A stretch of DNA of 64,000 bases from an uncultured Porphyromonadaceae bacterium (GTDB lineage Bacteria; Bacteroidota; Bacteroidia; Bacteroidales; Muribaculaceae), in assembly GCA_902461565.1 (NCBI GenBank), contig CABPYL010000004.1:33101-97100 (forward strand), in the 5' to 3' direction. The notes under the pieces were generated by a model. That model saw nothing but the letters and a program-made list of their open reading frames with translations. It had not been told where the DNA came from and made no database searches. Shown here in pieces: positions 54,625 to 63,933 of this stretch; the stretch's first letter is position 1, and the number at the start of each line of letters is the position of its first letter. Position numbers and translations under genes: made by a program.

Positions 54625-56163
54625 ATGAACCAACATACCCGCATTGCCGTCAACGCCGGAGCTCAATATTTTAGAACTATAACGAATGTAATATTGGGGT
54701 TCTTCAGCACACGCTTAGTGTTGGAAGCTTTGGGAGACAGCAACTTCGGGTTGTATGCTTTGATTGCTGGGCTGGTATCGTTATTGTCATTTATTACAAA
54801 TGCAATGTCGACCACGTCCCAGCGTTTTTTATCTTATCATCATGGATTAAACGACCTTAGCTTAATAAAGAATATTTTTGGCAATATCTTTTTCTTACAT
54901 GCCATACTGTCGATATTAGTCCTTATAATACTTGAAATCACCGGTCTGTTTTTATTTGATGATTTTCTAAATATCGAGGTCGGACAAATTAATGCAGCTA
55001 AGATAACATACCGGTGTGCCATATTCATGGTTCTCTGTTCGTTTATGGCTTCACCGTTTCGCGGTTTGCTCATATCTCATCAAAACTTGGTTTATACTTC
55101 AATCGTTGATGTGTGCGACGGAATCCTAAAGCTACTTATTGCAATTATTGTCCTTTATATAGATAACTCTTCAAATGTATTAGTGCAATATGCAATACTG
55201 ATGACGTCGATCAGTGTATTCAATATTTTAGCGTTATCGGCTTTCTGTTTTTATAATTACAAAGAATGCCGATTACCGCGCATTTCGGAATGGGACAGTA
55301 AGGTTATCCTTAGAATTGCGGGGTTCGCAAGTTGGGTCGTCTACTCCACATGTATGATATTAGGACGCAGCCAGGGTGTCGCTGTTGTCCTGAATAAATT
55401 TTTTGGAACGATAGTCAATACTGCTTATGGCATAGCAGCGCAGATAAATGGCGCATGCATCTTTATCTCTGGCTCAATACTTAATGCATTTAATCCTCAG
55501 ATAATAAAATCTGAAGGCGAGAAAAAACATGACTCTGCAATTGTTTATGCCAAATCTGCGAGCAAGTTATGCTACTTGATGATGCTAATGGCAGTTATGC
55601 CGCTTTGTTTCTATATGGAAACAATCCTCAAACTTTGGTTGGGAAGTGTGCCGCCGTACAGTGTGGATTTATGCCGAATAATCATACTAACGACACTGAG
55701 CGATCAATTAACAACAGGACTGAGCGTTATAAATAAAGCTGTTGGCAAACTAAGATTCTATGCATTAACGGTAGACACCATTAAGATTCTAACAGTGCCG
55801 TTGATAGCTGTATTATTGTATTTCAATGTCCCGTTAACAATAGCATTCTCGGGCTATTTGCTATGTGAATTAATTAGTGCCTTGTTACGATTGCCTGTTG
55901 TAAGAAAGGAATTGTCTTTCTCTATAAAAGATTGGTGTAATAATGTATTGGCAAAACTGCTATTCGTAACAGCTTTATTGGCTTGCTATTATTGGGCGAT
56001 ATCGGCCATTTTTAGAGACAACATTGTTGTAACAGTCTCTTTGATATTATCGGGGTGTTTATTAGCATCTGTCATTTCATATTTTATTGTACTGAATACC
56101 GATGAAAAAAGAATATTCAAGGGATTAATGCACACATTATTAGCGAAAATCATAAAAAGATAA
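54625..56163 (+). CDS. Wzx-type polysaccharide repeat-unit flippase
   Basis: The protein has 512 residues with about 12-14 hydrophobic segments and no signal cleavage site. The N-terminus (ITNVILGFFSTRLVLEALGDSNFGLYALIAG) is typical of the MATE-like polysaccharide exporter family found in Bacteroidales capsule loci. It would flip lipid-linked repeat units across the inner membrane for the Wzy polymerase encoded at 56993. It starts 29 nt after the dehydrogenase gene. Confidence 0.9.
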   Translation: MNQHTRIAVNAGAQYFRTITNVILGFFSTRLVLEALGDSNFGLYALIAGLVSLLSFITNAMSTTSQRFLSYHHGLNDLSLIKNIFGNIFFLHAILSILVLIILEITGLFLFDDFLNIEVGQINAAKITYRCAIFMVLCSFMASPFRGLLISHQNLVYTSIVDVCDGILKLLIAIIVLYIDNSSNVLVQYAILMTSISVFNILALSAFCFYNYKECRLPRISEWDSKVILRIAGFASWVVYSTCMILGRSQGVAVVLNKFFGTIVNTAYGIAAQINGACIFISGSILNAFNPQIIKSEGEKKHDSAIVYAKSASKLCYLMMLMAVMPLCFYMETILKLWLGSVPPYSVDLCRIIILTTLSDQLTTGLSVINKAVGKLRFYALTVDTIKILTVPLIAVLLYFNVPLTIAFSGYLLCELISALLRLPVVRKELSFSIKDWCNNVLAKLLFVTALLACYYWAISAIFRDNIVVTVSLILSGCLLASVISYFIVLNTDEKRIFKGLMHTLLAKIIKR

Positions 56164-56176
56164 ATAATTAACTGCA

Positions 56177-56947
56177 ATGATAAAATTAAACAATCTGCTA
56201 AATAGAATAAGGGTTCTCATTCACGATTATAAAAAGAGCTATAGCTTCTACGGCAGATATTCTTCGTCGAATTTTGTCGAGTATCTAAGGCATAATGACG
56301 TTATTGTGGGAGACAATGTAGCTTTCAGGTATCCGAATCACACAAAAATAGATTTGACAAGGCCTTGGCTGATAACAATAGGCAATAATTGCGGTTTTAA
56401 TGATAACTTCGCGATAATGACACATGACTTTATGTCCAGAGTCTTTCGTGAATTATATCATGATTATATACCGTCGGGTGCAGAAGTAAAAATTGGCAAT
56501 AATTGTACTTTCGGAAGAAATGTATTGGTTACACGAGGCGTTCAGATTGGCGATAACTGTTGCATAGGTGCAGGTTCAATAGTAACCAAATCTATTGAAG
56601 CCAATTCACTTGCCGCTGGTATACCATGCAAACGCATTTGTTCAATTGAAGAATACTATGAAAGACGTAAAAAACAATGTGTTGAAGAAGCTATACTTAA
56701 TGGCGTAGCCTATTACAAGCGGTACGGTGTTATGCCGACAATGGAAGTTTTCAATGAAGAATGGGCTCTTTTCATGAACAAAGAGGATTTAAAAGCTCAT
56801 CCGGAAATGCATAAACACATCGATTTCAGATTAAAAGGGCATTTCGATAAGTTTTTTGAGAACCAGAAACGACCGTTTAACGGCTTTGATGATTTTATAC
56901 ATCAGATAGAGGCTTATTTAAAAGACAATAATCATTGGGATAAATAA
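56177..56947 (+). CDS. hexapeptide-repeat (left-handed beta-helix) acyltransferase
   Basis: The protein has 256 residues. Hexapeptide repeats run from about residue 55 to 150 (ITIGNNCGFNDNFAI, VKIGNNCTFGRNVLV, VQIGDNCCIGAGSIVTKSI, AGIPCKRI), the fold of sugar O- and N-acetyltransferases using acetyl-CoA. A C-terminal extension of about 100 residues is not part of that fold and is unassigned. It probably acetylates a capsule sugar. It sits 13 nt after the flippase gene. Confidence 0.87.
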   Translation: MIKLNNLLNRIRVLIHDYKKSYSFYGRYSSSNFVEYLRHNDVIVGDNVAFRYPNHTKIDLTRPWLITIGNNCGFNDNFAIMTHDFMSRVFRELYHDYIPSGAEVKIGNNCTFGRNVLVTRGVQIGDNCCIGAGSIVTKSIEANSLAAGIPCKRICSIEEYYERRKKQCVEEAILNGVAYYKRYGVMPTMEVFNEEWALFMNKEDLKAHPEMHKHIDFRLKGHFDKFFENQKRPFNGFDDFIHQIEAYLKDNNHWDK

Positions 56948-56992
56948 TTCTATGGCATTGCCGCTTCCCTTTTCAATAATTCAAAGTCAATA

Positions 56993-58291
56993 ATGCAACT
57001 ACATATTCCAAGGCCAATCGAAAAACACACGGTGAGCAGTACTGTCTTGCTTGTGCTCCTCTACGGAATTAATCTTACTAACTATATAAGCACATTCGCA
57101 AGCCAGGCAGTAATTCAAATTGTTTTATATTTATTTACTACCGTGCTATTTATTTTTCTGGGGATTAAGGAACCGTTACAGCGACATAGAGGGGACTGGT
57201 TCTGGCCATTGCTGTTTGTATATTTGTTAATGTTACTGTGTAGGTTATCCGCCGATTATCTTATCCCCTGGGAGGGAATGTTCCTTTATAAACACCCCTT
57301 GACCGTTCTCTTTTTCTTTATTTTCCCAATACTGATTCCTTCTGTATTTTTCAGCAGGACACAATTTCGATTTGATATAAAAAGAACGTTCTGGATTATC
57401 TCGGTACTGTTGTTTGCGGCACTTACCTTTTCATACTTGGCAATCATAGGAGGCGGTGTTGAAAAAACTATAGATCAACGATATGACAGCGGAGTTGGCG
57501 TTTTTAGTATCACATACGGACACTTGGGTACATCGCTAATCCTAATAACCGTATATCTGATTTCGATATACGGAATAAAAAGTTATCGTACCATCATGTT
57601 CGCAGCATATATCTTCATAGGATTTATGAGCATCGCACTCTCGGGATCACGAGGTCCGTTTATTGCACTTATTGCTTGTTTAGCTTTCTGGTATATAGCT
57701 CGTTCAAAGAATACGTGGTGGATTATCGGTGTAATACTTTTGCTAATAATTTCCGGCGGCTTACTGAAAGATGTCTTGTATAGTGTAAACGATATGTTAG
57801 CAGAAAACGGCATTCATACTTTTGAACGAATATTGGATACTATATTTTCCGACGATGGACTGGCACAGCATACTTCCGGTCGAGACAACTTGTACACAGA
57901 AGGCTGGAATCTGTTTCTTGACAATCCAATTTTCGGCAAATCGTTGTTCATTCCGGGTAAAATCTATGTGCACAATATCTTTATTGAACAATTCATGGCT
58001 TTAGGAATAATCGGAGGAAGTATCTTTTTGATATTCAATATCATCGCTATATGCCGCGCTTTCAAATTGATAAAAAGGGACTTTACATTTTCTATTATAC
58101 CTGTATTGTTCCTTCAAAATCTTATATATGGCTCATTCTCAATTACCATTATCGCACTTCCGGCCTACTGGCTTTTCCTTTTGCTATCTATGAACCGATG
58201 GAACAAAGAAATCATAAAAGGTAAACAATATTACAATGGGAAAATTAGTGTCGGTTGTAATCCCGACTTACAAAGATCGTGGAGGACTTAG
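56993..58291 (+). CDS. Wzy-type O-antigen/capsule polymerase
   Basis: The protein has 432 residues with about ten membrane segments. A conserved loop before a late span (ALSGSRGPFIALIACLAFWYIARS) and a large periplasmic loop containing SGRDNLYTEGWNLFLDNPIFGKS are typical of O-antigen ligase/polymerase (Wzy_C) proteins. It would polymerise repeat units on the periplasmic side. Its 3' end overlaps the next gene by 56 nt in another frame, an unusually long overlap. Confidence 0.88.
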   Translation: MQLHIPRPIEKHTVSSTVLLVLLYGINLTNYISTFASQAVIQIVLYLFTTVLFIFLGIKEPLQRHRGDWFWPLLFVYLLMLLCRLSADYLIPWEGMFLYKHPLTVLFFFIFPILIPSVFFSRTQFRFDIKRTFWIISVLLFAALTFSYLAIIGGGVEKTIDQRYDSGVGVFSITYGHLGTSLILITVYLISIYGIKSYRTIMFAAYIFIGFMSIALSGSRGPFIALIACLAFWYIARSKNTWWIIGVILLLIISGGLLKDVLYSVNDMLAENGIHTFERILDTIFSDDGLAQHTSGRDNLYTEGWNLFLDNPIFGKSLFIPGKIYVHNIFIEQFMALGIIGGSIFLIFNIIAICRAFKLIKRDFTFSIIPVLFLQNLIYGSFSITIIALPAYWLFLLLSMNRWNKEIIKGKQYYNGKISVGCNPDLQRSWRT

Positions 58292-59132
58292 GCGGACCCT
58301 GGATTCAGTCCTTAATCAGACATACGACAATATTGAAATAATTGTTGTTGATGACAATGGAAAAGGGGCTGAAGCGCAAATACGCACAGCAGAAACCATG
58401 TCCCGTTATCACGACCAAAAGAACGTGCATTATCTGATTCACGAAACAAACAAAAACGGGGCAGCGGCACGAAATACGGGCATAAAAGCCTCGAATGGCG
58501 AGTACATCGCGTTTCTGGATGATGATGATTTCTTCAAACCGGATAAAATCAAGGAGCAGACAGAATATTTAGAAGCACACCCTGAATTTGATTGTGTATA
58601 CTGCAAAGTCGAATCGGACGGTTTTCGCCAGGAAACTTCTTCCTACGAAGGAGACTGCTCATTACCACTTCTTTTAGGAATGACTTCTATGTACACACCA
58701 TCGCTGCAATTCCGCCGCGAAGCACTGGCCGCCATCGGAGGATTTGACGAGTCGTTCCGCCGACATCAGGATTATGAATTATTACTCAAGTATTTTTCGC
58801 AAGGCTATAAAATAGGCTACTTGCCTAAATCATTGTTGGTATTGGGCGGCAACGCCGGAGAAAACTGTCTGCATGGCAACGACTTGATACAGCTCAAGGA
58901 GAAATTTCTGAATCAGTTTTCCAACATTATCAATGAACTTGACAAAAAGCACCCAGGCTCCAGGAATATAATTTACGCACATCACTATGCCGCTGTTTTT
59001 ATTGACTGCTTAAAATATCTTCGGTTTATCAGAGCCTTGAAAATAGCAGTAAAGTATGCTCCAATGAGTCCAAAGTATTTTTTCGGTCCAATCTTTCGTT
59101 CCGCGCAACATTTCATAAGAAAAAAAATATGA
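58236..59132 (+). CDS. family 2 glycosyltransferase
   Basis: The protein has 298 residues. The GT-A fold is clear: VSVVIPTYKDRGGLRRTLDS, IEIIVVDDNGKG, the metal-binding DxD-like YIAFLDDDDFF, and the acceptor-side FDESFRRHQDYELLLKYF. It transfers a sugar from a nucleotide donor to a growing lipid-linked repeat unit in the cytoplasm; donor and linkage are not predictable. It overlaps wzy at its start and the next gene by 4 nt. Confidence 0.92.
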   Translation: MGKLVSVVIPTYKDRGGLRRTLDSVLNQTYDNIEIIVVDDNGKGAEAQIRTAETMSRYHDQKNVHYLIHETNKNGAAARNTGIKASNGEYIAFLDDDDFFKPDKIKEQTEYLEAHPEFDCVYCKVESDGFRQETSSYEGDCSLPLLLGMTSMYTPSLQFRREALAAIGGFDESFRRHQDYELLLKYFSQGYKIGYLPKSLLVLGGNAGENCLHGNDLIQLKEKFLNQFSNIINELDKKHPGSRNIIYAHHYAAVFIDCLKYLRFIRALKIAVKYAPMSPKYFFGPIFRSAQHFIRKKI

Positions 59133-59929
59133 CTTTTACCATTCTGATTTCCTGTATGCATCAGGATAATCACGACATATTGCAACGCAGCAATATTCAG
59201 TCCGACTGCGTTGTAGTAAATCAGTGCGATATTGACAAAATAGAAGATTTTGATTTTGTCAACAAATTCGGCGAGCCAAAACACTGCCGTTTTATATATA
59301 CTACCGAGCGCGGGCTGTCTCGCAGCCGAAATATGGCTATTGCCAATGCCCCGGCGGGTGCTGTTTGTTTATTATGCGATGATGATGAAATACTTGAAGA
59401 TAATGTCGCCGAAACTATTACTAACGCATTTGAACAGCATCCAAAATCAGCCGCAATTCTTTTTTATCTAATACGCAAAGACTTAGAAAAACAAAAAGAT
59501 TATCCATTAAAAGAGCAACATTTGGGTTTCCGCCAGATTCTTCATTCAAATTCAATCCAAATGGCTTTCCAAAAAGATTTTATAATAAAACATAACATTG
59601 AGTTTGATGAAAAGATGGGATCCGGCACAGGTAATGGTGGCGGAGAAGAGAATAAATTCTTGATTGACTTGCGTCGTGCAAAGGGAAACTTATGGTATAG
59701 TCCGAAATGCATTGCTACCGTGCTTCCCGGTCAAAGCCAGTGGCATCACGGTTACGACGAACATTTTCTACAAAATCAGGGGTGGGCTTCGCGCAGGATT
59801 ATGGGCGCATTTCTTAGCATGGGACATCTTTTTATATGGGGGATAAAGAATCATTTTCGATACTGCGCAAATATGTCTATGTTTCGTGCTTATTTGAATT
59901 TATATCGGGGATTCTTTCAAAAACGCTAA
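59129..59929 (+). CDS. GT-A fold glycosyltransferase (family 2-like)
   Basis: The protein has 266 residues. It begins as MTFTILISCMHQDN, shorter than a classic GT2 start, with TTERGLSRSRNMAIANA and the DxD-type AVCLLCDDDEIL. The segment GSGTGNGGGEENKFLIDLRRA supplies the expected acidic acceptor-side residues. It shares its first four bases with the end of the previous GT gene, so the two are coupled. Donor sugar unknown. Confidence 0.82.
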   Translation: MTFTILISCMHQDNHDILQRSNIQSDCVVVNQCDIDKIEDFDFVNKFGEPKHCRFIYTTERGLSRSRNMAIANAPAGAVCLLCDDDEILEDNVAETITNAFEQHPKSAAILFYLIRKDLEKQKDYPLKEQHLGFRQILHSNSIQMAFQKDFIIKHNIEFDEKMGSGTGNGGGEENKFLIDLRRAKGNLWYSPKCIATVLPGQSQWHHGYDEHFLQNQGWASRRIMGAFLSMGHLFIWGIKNHFRYCANMSMFRAYLNLYRGFFQKR

Positions 59930-59981
59930 CCCAAAGGCTAATCCCCCCACGGAAGTATCATTAACTCTCAATTATTGAACA

Positions 59982-60776
59982 ATGACAGAACTTGAACATC
60001 TGCAAAAGGTAATTCTTTCGATAGCTAAAGATGTTGACAAACTGTGCCGCGACAATGGCATTGAATACTATCTGTTAGGCGGCTCATGCATCGGCGCTAT
60101 CAGGCACCACGGTTTTATTCCCTGGGATGATGACCTGGATATTGTAATGTCGCGAAAGAACTATGATAAATTCATAGATGTATGTTGCAGAAAACTTGAT
60201 AAGAGTAAGTACAGTTTGCAGGTGGGCGGAGAAGACTGGCCGCTAAACTTTTCTAAAATCAGACTGAAAGGTACAGTACTCCACGAACCGGAAGATGAAT
60301 ATGCCAACGATGAACAACACGGGATATATGTTGATATTTTCTTTGTTGACAATGCGGCAGATGGCCTTATAGATTCGAGGCTGCAGTACTTTTTGGCGAA
60401 GTACGACCTGTGTTATCGGTTAGGGGAGAGACGCTACAAAAGTACGACAATGAAAAAGAAACTGTTGATTGCATTGTCGGCTCCTATGAAAATAAAGTTT
60501 ATAAGGGATTCTGTGCGAAAGTATATAAACCGCTGGGCGGACAAGGAAACAAAAAGATTCGGCTTTTATTACGGAGTAACCCGATGGCGAAATGCGATAA
60601 TTCCCAAATACATATATGGCAAGCCTGTTTATGTGGATTTTGAAGATACCAGGCTGCCCGTGCCCGAACATTGGCACGAGTATCTCACGCAGATGTTCGG
60701 CGATTATATGAAGCTTCCGCCGGAGGAGCAGCGCCAGAGTCATCATCTGATTTCTGTGGATTTCGGCAAATATTAA
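59982..60776 (+). CDS. LicD-family phosphotransferase
   Basis: The protein has 264 residues. The LicD signature is strong: EYYLLGGSCIGAIRHHGFIPWDDDLDIVMSR-type start (residues about 28-58, with DDDLD as nucleotidyltransferase-fold metal ligands). LicD proteins transfer phosphocholine, and relatives transfer ribitol- or glycerol-phosphate, from a CDP donor to sugar. The next gene encodes a glycerol-3-phosphate cytidylyltransferase-like domain, so a CDP-polyol donor is likelier than choline here (inference). Confidence 0.88.
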   Translation: MTELEHLQKVILSIAKDVDKLCRDNGIEYYLLGGSCIGAIRHHGFIPWDDDLDIVMSRKNYDKFIDVCCRKLDKSKYSLQVGGEDWPLNFSKIRLKGTVLHEPEDEYANDEQHGIYVDIFFVDNAADGLIDSRLQYFLAKYDLCYRLGERRYKSTTMKKKLLIALSAPMKIKFIRDSVRKYINRWADKETKRFGFYYGVTRWRNAIIPKYIYGKPVYVDFEDTRLPVPEHWHEYLTQMFGDYMKLPPEEQRQSHHLISVDFGKY

Positions 60777-60780
60777 TGTG

Positions 60781-62130
60781 ATGAAGAAAGTTATAACATA
60801 CGGCACATACGATTTGCTCCATCAGGGACACATCAACCTTCTTCGCCGCGCAAAGGACCTTGGGGATTACCTTATTGTGGGTGTAACAGCCGACAGTTTT
60901 GACCGCGACAGGGGAAAGCTGAATGTCCGTAACAATGTCCTCGAGCGTGTAGAAGCTGTAAAGGCGACTGGCCTTGCCGATGAAGTTATAATCGAAGAAT
61001 ATGTCGGCCAAAAAATTGATGATATTCAAAAGTATGGAGTTGACATATTTGCCATAGGCTCTGACTGGAAGGGTAAATTCGATTATCTCGAAGAATATTG
61101 CAAAGTGGTATATCTTCCCCGTACTCAGGGGATTAGTTCCACACAACTCAGGGAAGCGTCTACGGAGACTGTCTGGGTAGGCATAATAGGCTGCGGCCGA
61201 GTAGCGAGCCGTTTTCCGGCCGAAGCGGCGGTTGTCAGCGGTGTGGAAATAGCCGGTGTGTACGACATCGACTTTGAAAGATCCTTACAGTACTCTAAAA
61301 CGAATGATTATATAAAACCTTATACCGACCTTGACGGCATTCTGAATAATGTTGATGCCGTTTATGTCGCTACTCCACATCTGAGTCATGGGAAAATAAT
61401 ACGCTCGGCTATTGAAAAAGGCGTTCATGTCCTTTGCGAGACGCCGATGGTTCTAAATGGCGCGGAAGCGAAAGAACTGTTTGATCTGGCTGAAAAGAAC
61501 GGAGTGGTATTGATGGAAGCGAATAAAACAGCGCACTGTCCGGCATTTAATCATTTGATGGTTATGATAAAGAGCGGTGTTATTGGCGATGTGGTCGACA
61601 TCGAGGCATCGTTATCAAAACTATGGGACGATAATATGTCGTTGCGCGAGTTTGACCCGCAGCAGGCCGGTGGCTCAATGTATGAACTCGGCAGTTATCC
61701 GTTGCTGCCGATAGTCAGGCTGATGGGATGCAATCCGGAAAATCTGAATCTGTACTCGCGGATGATAGACGGGATTGACATGTACACAAAAGGGGTGTTC
61801 CGTTATCGGCACGCAACGTGTTCGTTCAAAGTTGCCCTTGGTGTGAAAACCGAGGGGAGTCTTATTATTTCCGGAACGAAAGGCTATGCCTATGTCCCCT
61901 CGCCTTGGTGGAAAACCGACTATTTTGAATTGCGCTACGAGGACCAGAATCAAAACAAGAAATTTTTCTATAAATGGGACGGCGCCGGGCTTCGCTATGA
62001 AATCCAGGAATTTATATCCTGCATCATCAATAAACGGTTTTCTTCCGTGCGCCTTCACCGTCGCGAATCCGTTTTCATGGCGCATGTCATGCAAGACTTC
62101 ATGAACCACAAAAATTTATATCTGATATGA
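60781..62130 (+). CDS. fusion: glycerol-3-phosphate cytidylyltransferase (TagD-like) + Gfo/Idh/MocA oxidoreductase-like domain
   Basis: From ATG 60781 (a GTG at 60778 is less likely) the protein has 449 residues. Residues 1-130 match TagD: TYGTYDLLHQGHINLLRRAK with the HxGH nucleotidyl motif and LPRTQGISSTQLR. Residues about 135-449 form a Gfo/Idh/MocA protein: Rossmann VGIIGCGRVASRF, then HVLCETPMVLN. In that family the last motif is normally EKP with a key lysine; here it is Thr221, so oxidoreductase activity may be altered or lost. Likely role: making a CDP-polyol for the adjacent LicD. It overlaps the SDR gene by 4 nt. Confidence 0.88.
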   Translation: MKKVITYGTYDLLHQGHINLLRRAKDLGDYLIVGVTADSFDRDRGKLNVRNNVLERVEAVKATGLADEVIIEEYVGQKIDDIQKYGVDIFAIGSDWKGKFDYLEEYCKVVYLPRTQGISSTQLREASTETVWVGIIGCGRVASRFPAEAAVVSGVEIAGVYDIDFERSLQYSKTNDYIKPYTDLDGILNNVDAVYVATPHLSHGKIIRSAIEKGVHVLCETPMVLNGAEAKELFDLAEKNGVVLMEANKTAHCPAFNHLMVMIKSGVIGDVVDIEASLSKLWDDNMSLREFDPQQAGGSMYELGSYPLLPIVRLMGCNPENLNLYSRMIDGIDMYTKGVFRYRHATCSFKVALGVKTEGSLIISGTKGYAYVPSPWWKTDYFELRYEDQNQNKKFFYKWDGAGLRYEIQEFISCIINKRFSSVRLHRRESVFMAHVMQDFMNHKNLYLI

Positions 62131-62822
62131 AAGTCGCTATCGTAACCGGAGGAACTTCCGGAATCGGTCTTGGTGTTGCAAAGAAACTTATTTCCAAGGG
62201 ATATTTTGTTTATACCACTTATGTGGGCAAACCGATTGAAGAAAAGATTGACAATTTTATTGCCGTTCCTACAGACCAGAGCAATCATGAAGATGTATAT
62301 AATTTTATTTTGCTGATAAAAAGCCAAGTCAAACATATAGATTGCATTGTTTGCAATGCCGGTCTCACTATTCGTAAATCATTTACCGAGACGAAGGACG
62401 AGGATTGGTATAAAATGATGGATATAGCTGTAAATTCCCATTACATTATGATTCGGGAATTCTTCCCGTTAATTCGCCCGGGCAGCCGCATTCTGTTCAC
62501 CGGTTCTCAGATGGGTATCAATCCTCATGCTACTGTGCTTGCCTATGGAGTTGCCAAAGCTGCTGTTCATGCCCTCGCTCGAAATTTAGTCAAAGAATTT
62601 GAAGGCACGGGAACTACTGTAAATGCAATTGTACCGGGTTTTGTCGACACTCCCTGGCAAAAAGAGAAGCCTGAAGAAATCAAGCAGAATATATATCGCA
62701 AAACTGCCATACATCGTTTCGCTTCGATTGACGAAATTGTCGATGCCTATATGTTTTGTATTGATAATCCTTTTGTCAACGGGAGTCTGATAGAGGTGAA
62801 CGGAGGATATAATTATAAATAA
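62127..62822 (+). CDS. short-chain dehydrogenase/reductase
   Basis: The protein has 231 residues. Classical SDR motifs are present: TGGTSGIGLG for NAD(P) binding, CNAG, the catalytic Ser in LFTGSQMG and YGVAK (Tyr, Lys). The coupled start (ATGA, 62127-62130) with the TagD-like fusion suggests it reduces the sugar or keto precursor of the activated polyol; SDR partners do this in CDP-ribitol pathways of other bacteria. The substrate is inferred only. Confidence 0.87.
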   Translation: MKVAIVTGGTSGIGLGVAKKLISKGYFVYTTYVGKPIEEKIDNFIAVPTDQSNHEDVYNFILLIKSQVKHIDCIVCNAGLTIRKSFTETKDEDWYKMMDIAVNSHYIMIREFFPLIRPGSRILFTGSQMGINPHATVLAYGVAKAAVHALARNLVKEFEGTGTTVNAIVPGFVDTPWQKEKPEEIKQNIYRKTAIHRFASIDEIVDAYMFCIDNPFVNGSLIEVNGGYNYK

Positions 62823-62927
62823 TACAGAATCCATAAAAGTAGATAATATATCTTTACAAGAGGCTTACTATCTGTCATCGCACTAATTATTTAATAGGCA
62901 CGGGATAATTGTTGCCTTAGAATTTTT

Positions 62928-63920
62928 ATGAAAAAAGTAGCTGTAATAATTCCCGCTCTTAACGAGGAGATATTTATCGCGCAATGTCTCGACTCTGTCA
63001 TAAATCAGTCATTCCCCCTTGAGTACATGGACGTGATGGTTGTTGATGGTGGAAGTTCGGACCGCACTCGTGAAATTGTCAACAGTTATCATGAAAAGTA
63101 TGCCAATATAAGGCTTTTAGACAATACGGGCAGAATCCAGTCTATTGCATTCAATATCGGCGTACGAAACTCGGATGCTCCAATTATTGTCCGTCTGGAT
63201 GCGCATGCTGAATATGATAAAGAATATATATCTGTTTGTTATGAACTTTTGACCACCAACGCACGGTACGGAAATGTTGGAGGAATATGTGAAATTCTTC
63301 CTCAATATCGTCATATTGGCAGCGAAGTCAACGCAATAATCAATCAGGTTAAATTCGGTATTGGCGGTGCAGCTTTTCGTATCGGTGCTTCAGCCGGCCC
63401 GGTGGATACTGTGCCTTTCGGTGCATTCCTTCGTAGAGTAATTGATGAAGTAGGCGGGATGCGAGAGGATTTGCCTCGTGGAGAAGACAACGAGTTTAAT
63501 TCAAGAATAAGGAAAGCAGGTTACACTGTCTTTCTTGATCCTCGTATAAAGTGCTCTTATTATGCGCGTCCCGATTTGAAATCGAGTTGCCGTCAGATGT
63601 ATAACAATGGTTTTTCTATAGGCAATCTGTTCCATATCGACCGAAAAGCTGTTGGAATCCGTCATGTAATACCGCTGATGTTTGTGTTGTCTTTGGTTGT
63701 CGGTATAATCCTGGCAATAATAATTCCTGCGCTATGGTTTATTCCTGCCGGAATCGTAGCCATGTATTTTGTAGCAGCAATTATAGCAACGGTGGACGCC
63801 TGTTCGAAATTCGGTTGGAAATATTTTTTCTTCCTGCCTATATTTTTCTTCTGTATTCATATTTCTTATGGATTCGGTACACTAATAGGTTTATTTAAAA
63901 AGTATAAGACAGAAAACTAA
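62928..63920 (+). CDS. family 2 glycosyltransferase with C-terminal membrane segments (ExoA-like)
   Basis: The protein has 330 residues. The GT-A domain spans about 1-235: VAVIIPALNEEIFIAQCLDS, VMVVDGGSSDRTREI, PIIVRLDAHAEY and the late GEDNEFNSRIRKAGY. Two or three hydrophobic helices follow (about 245-320), anchoring it to the inner membrane, like ExoA-type succinoglycan transferases. A 105-nt AT-rich gap with no feature seen precedes it. Donor and acceptor unknown. Confidence 0.9.
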   Translation: MKKVAVIIPALNEEIFIAQCLDSVINQSFPLEYMDVMVVDGGSSDRTREIVNSYHEKYANIRLLDNTGRIQSIAFNIGVRNSDAPIIVRLDAHAEYDKEYISVCYELLTTNARYGNVGGICEILPQYRHIGSEVNAIINQVKFGIGGAAFRIGASAGPVDTVPFGAFLRRVIDEVGGMREDLPRGEDNEFNSRIRKAGYTVFLDPRIKCSYYARPDLKSSCRQMYNNGFSIGNLFHIDRKAVGIRHVIPLMFVLSLVVGIILAIIIPALWFIPAGIVAMYFVAAIIATVDACSKFGWKYFFFLPIFFFCIHISYGFGTLIGLFKKYKTEN

Positions 63921-63933
63921 AATACATAGTAAA

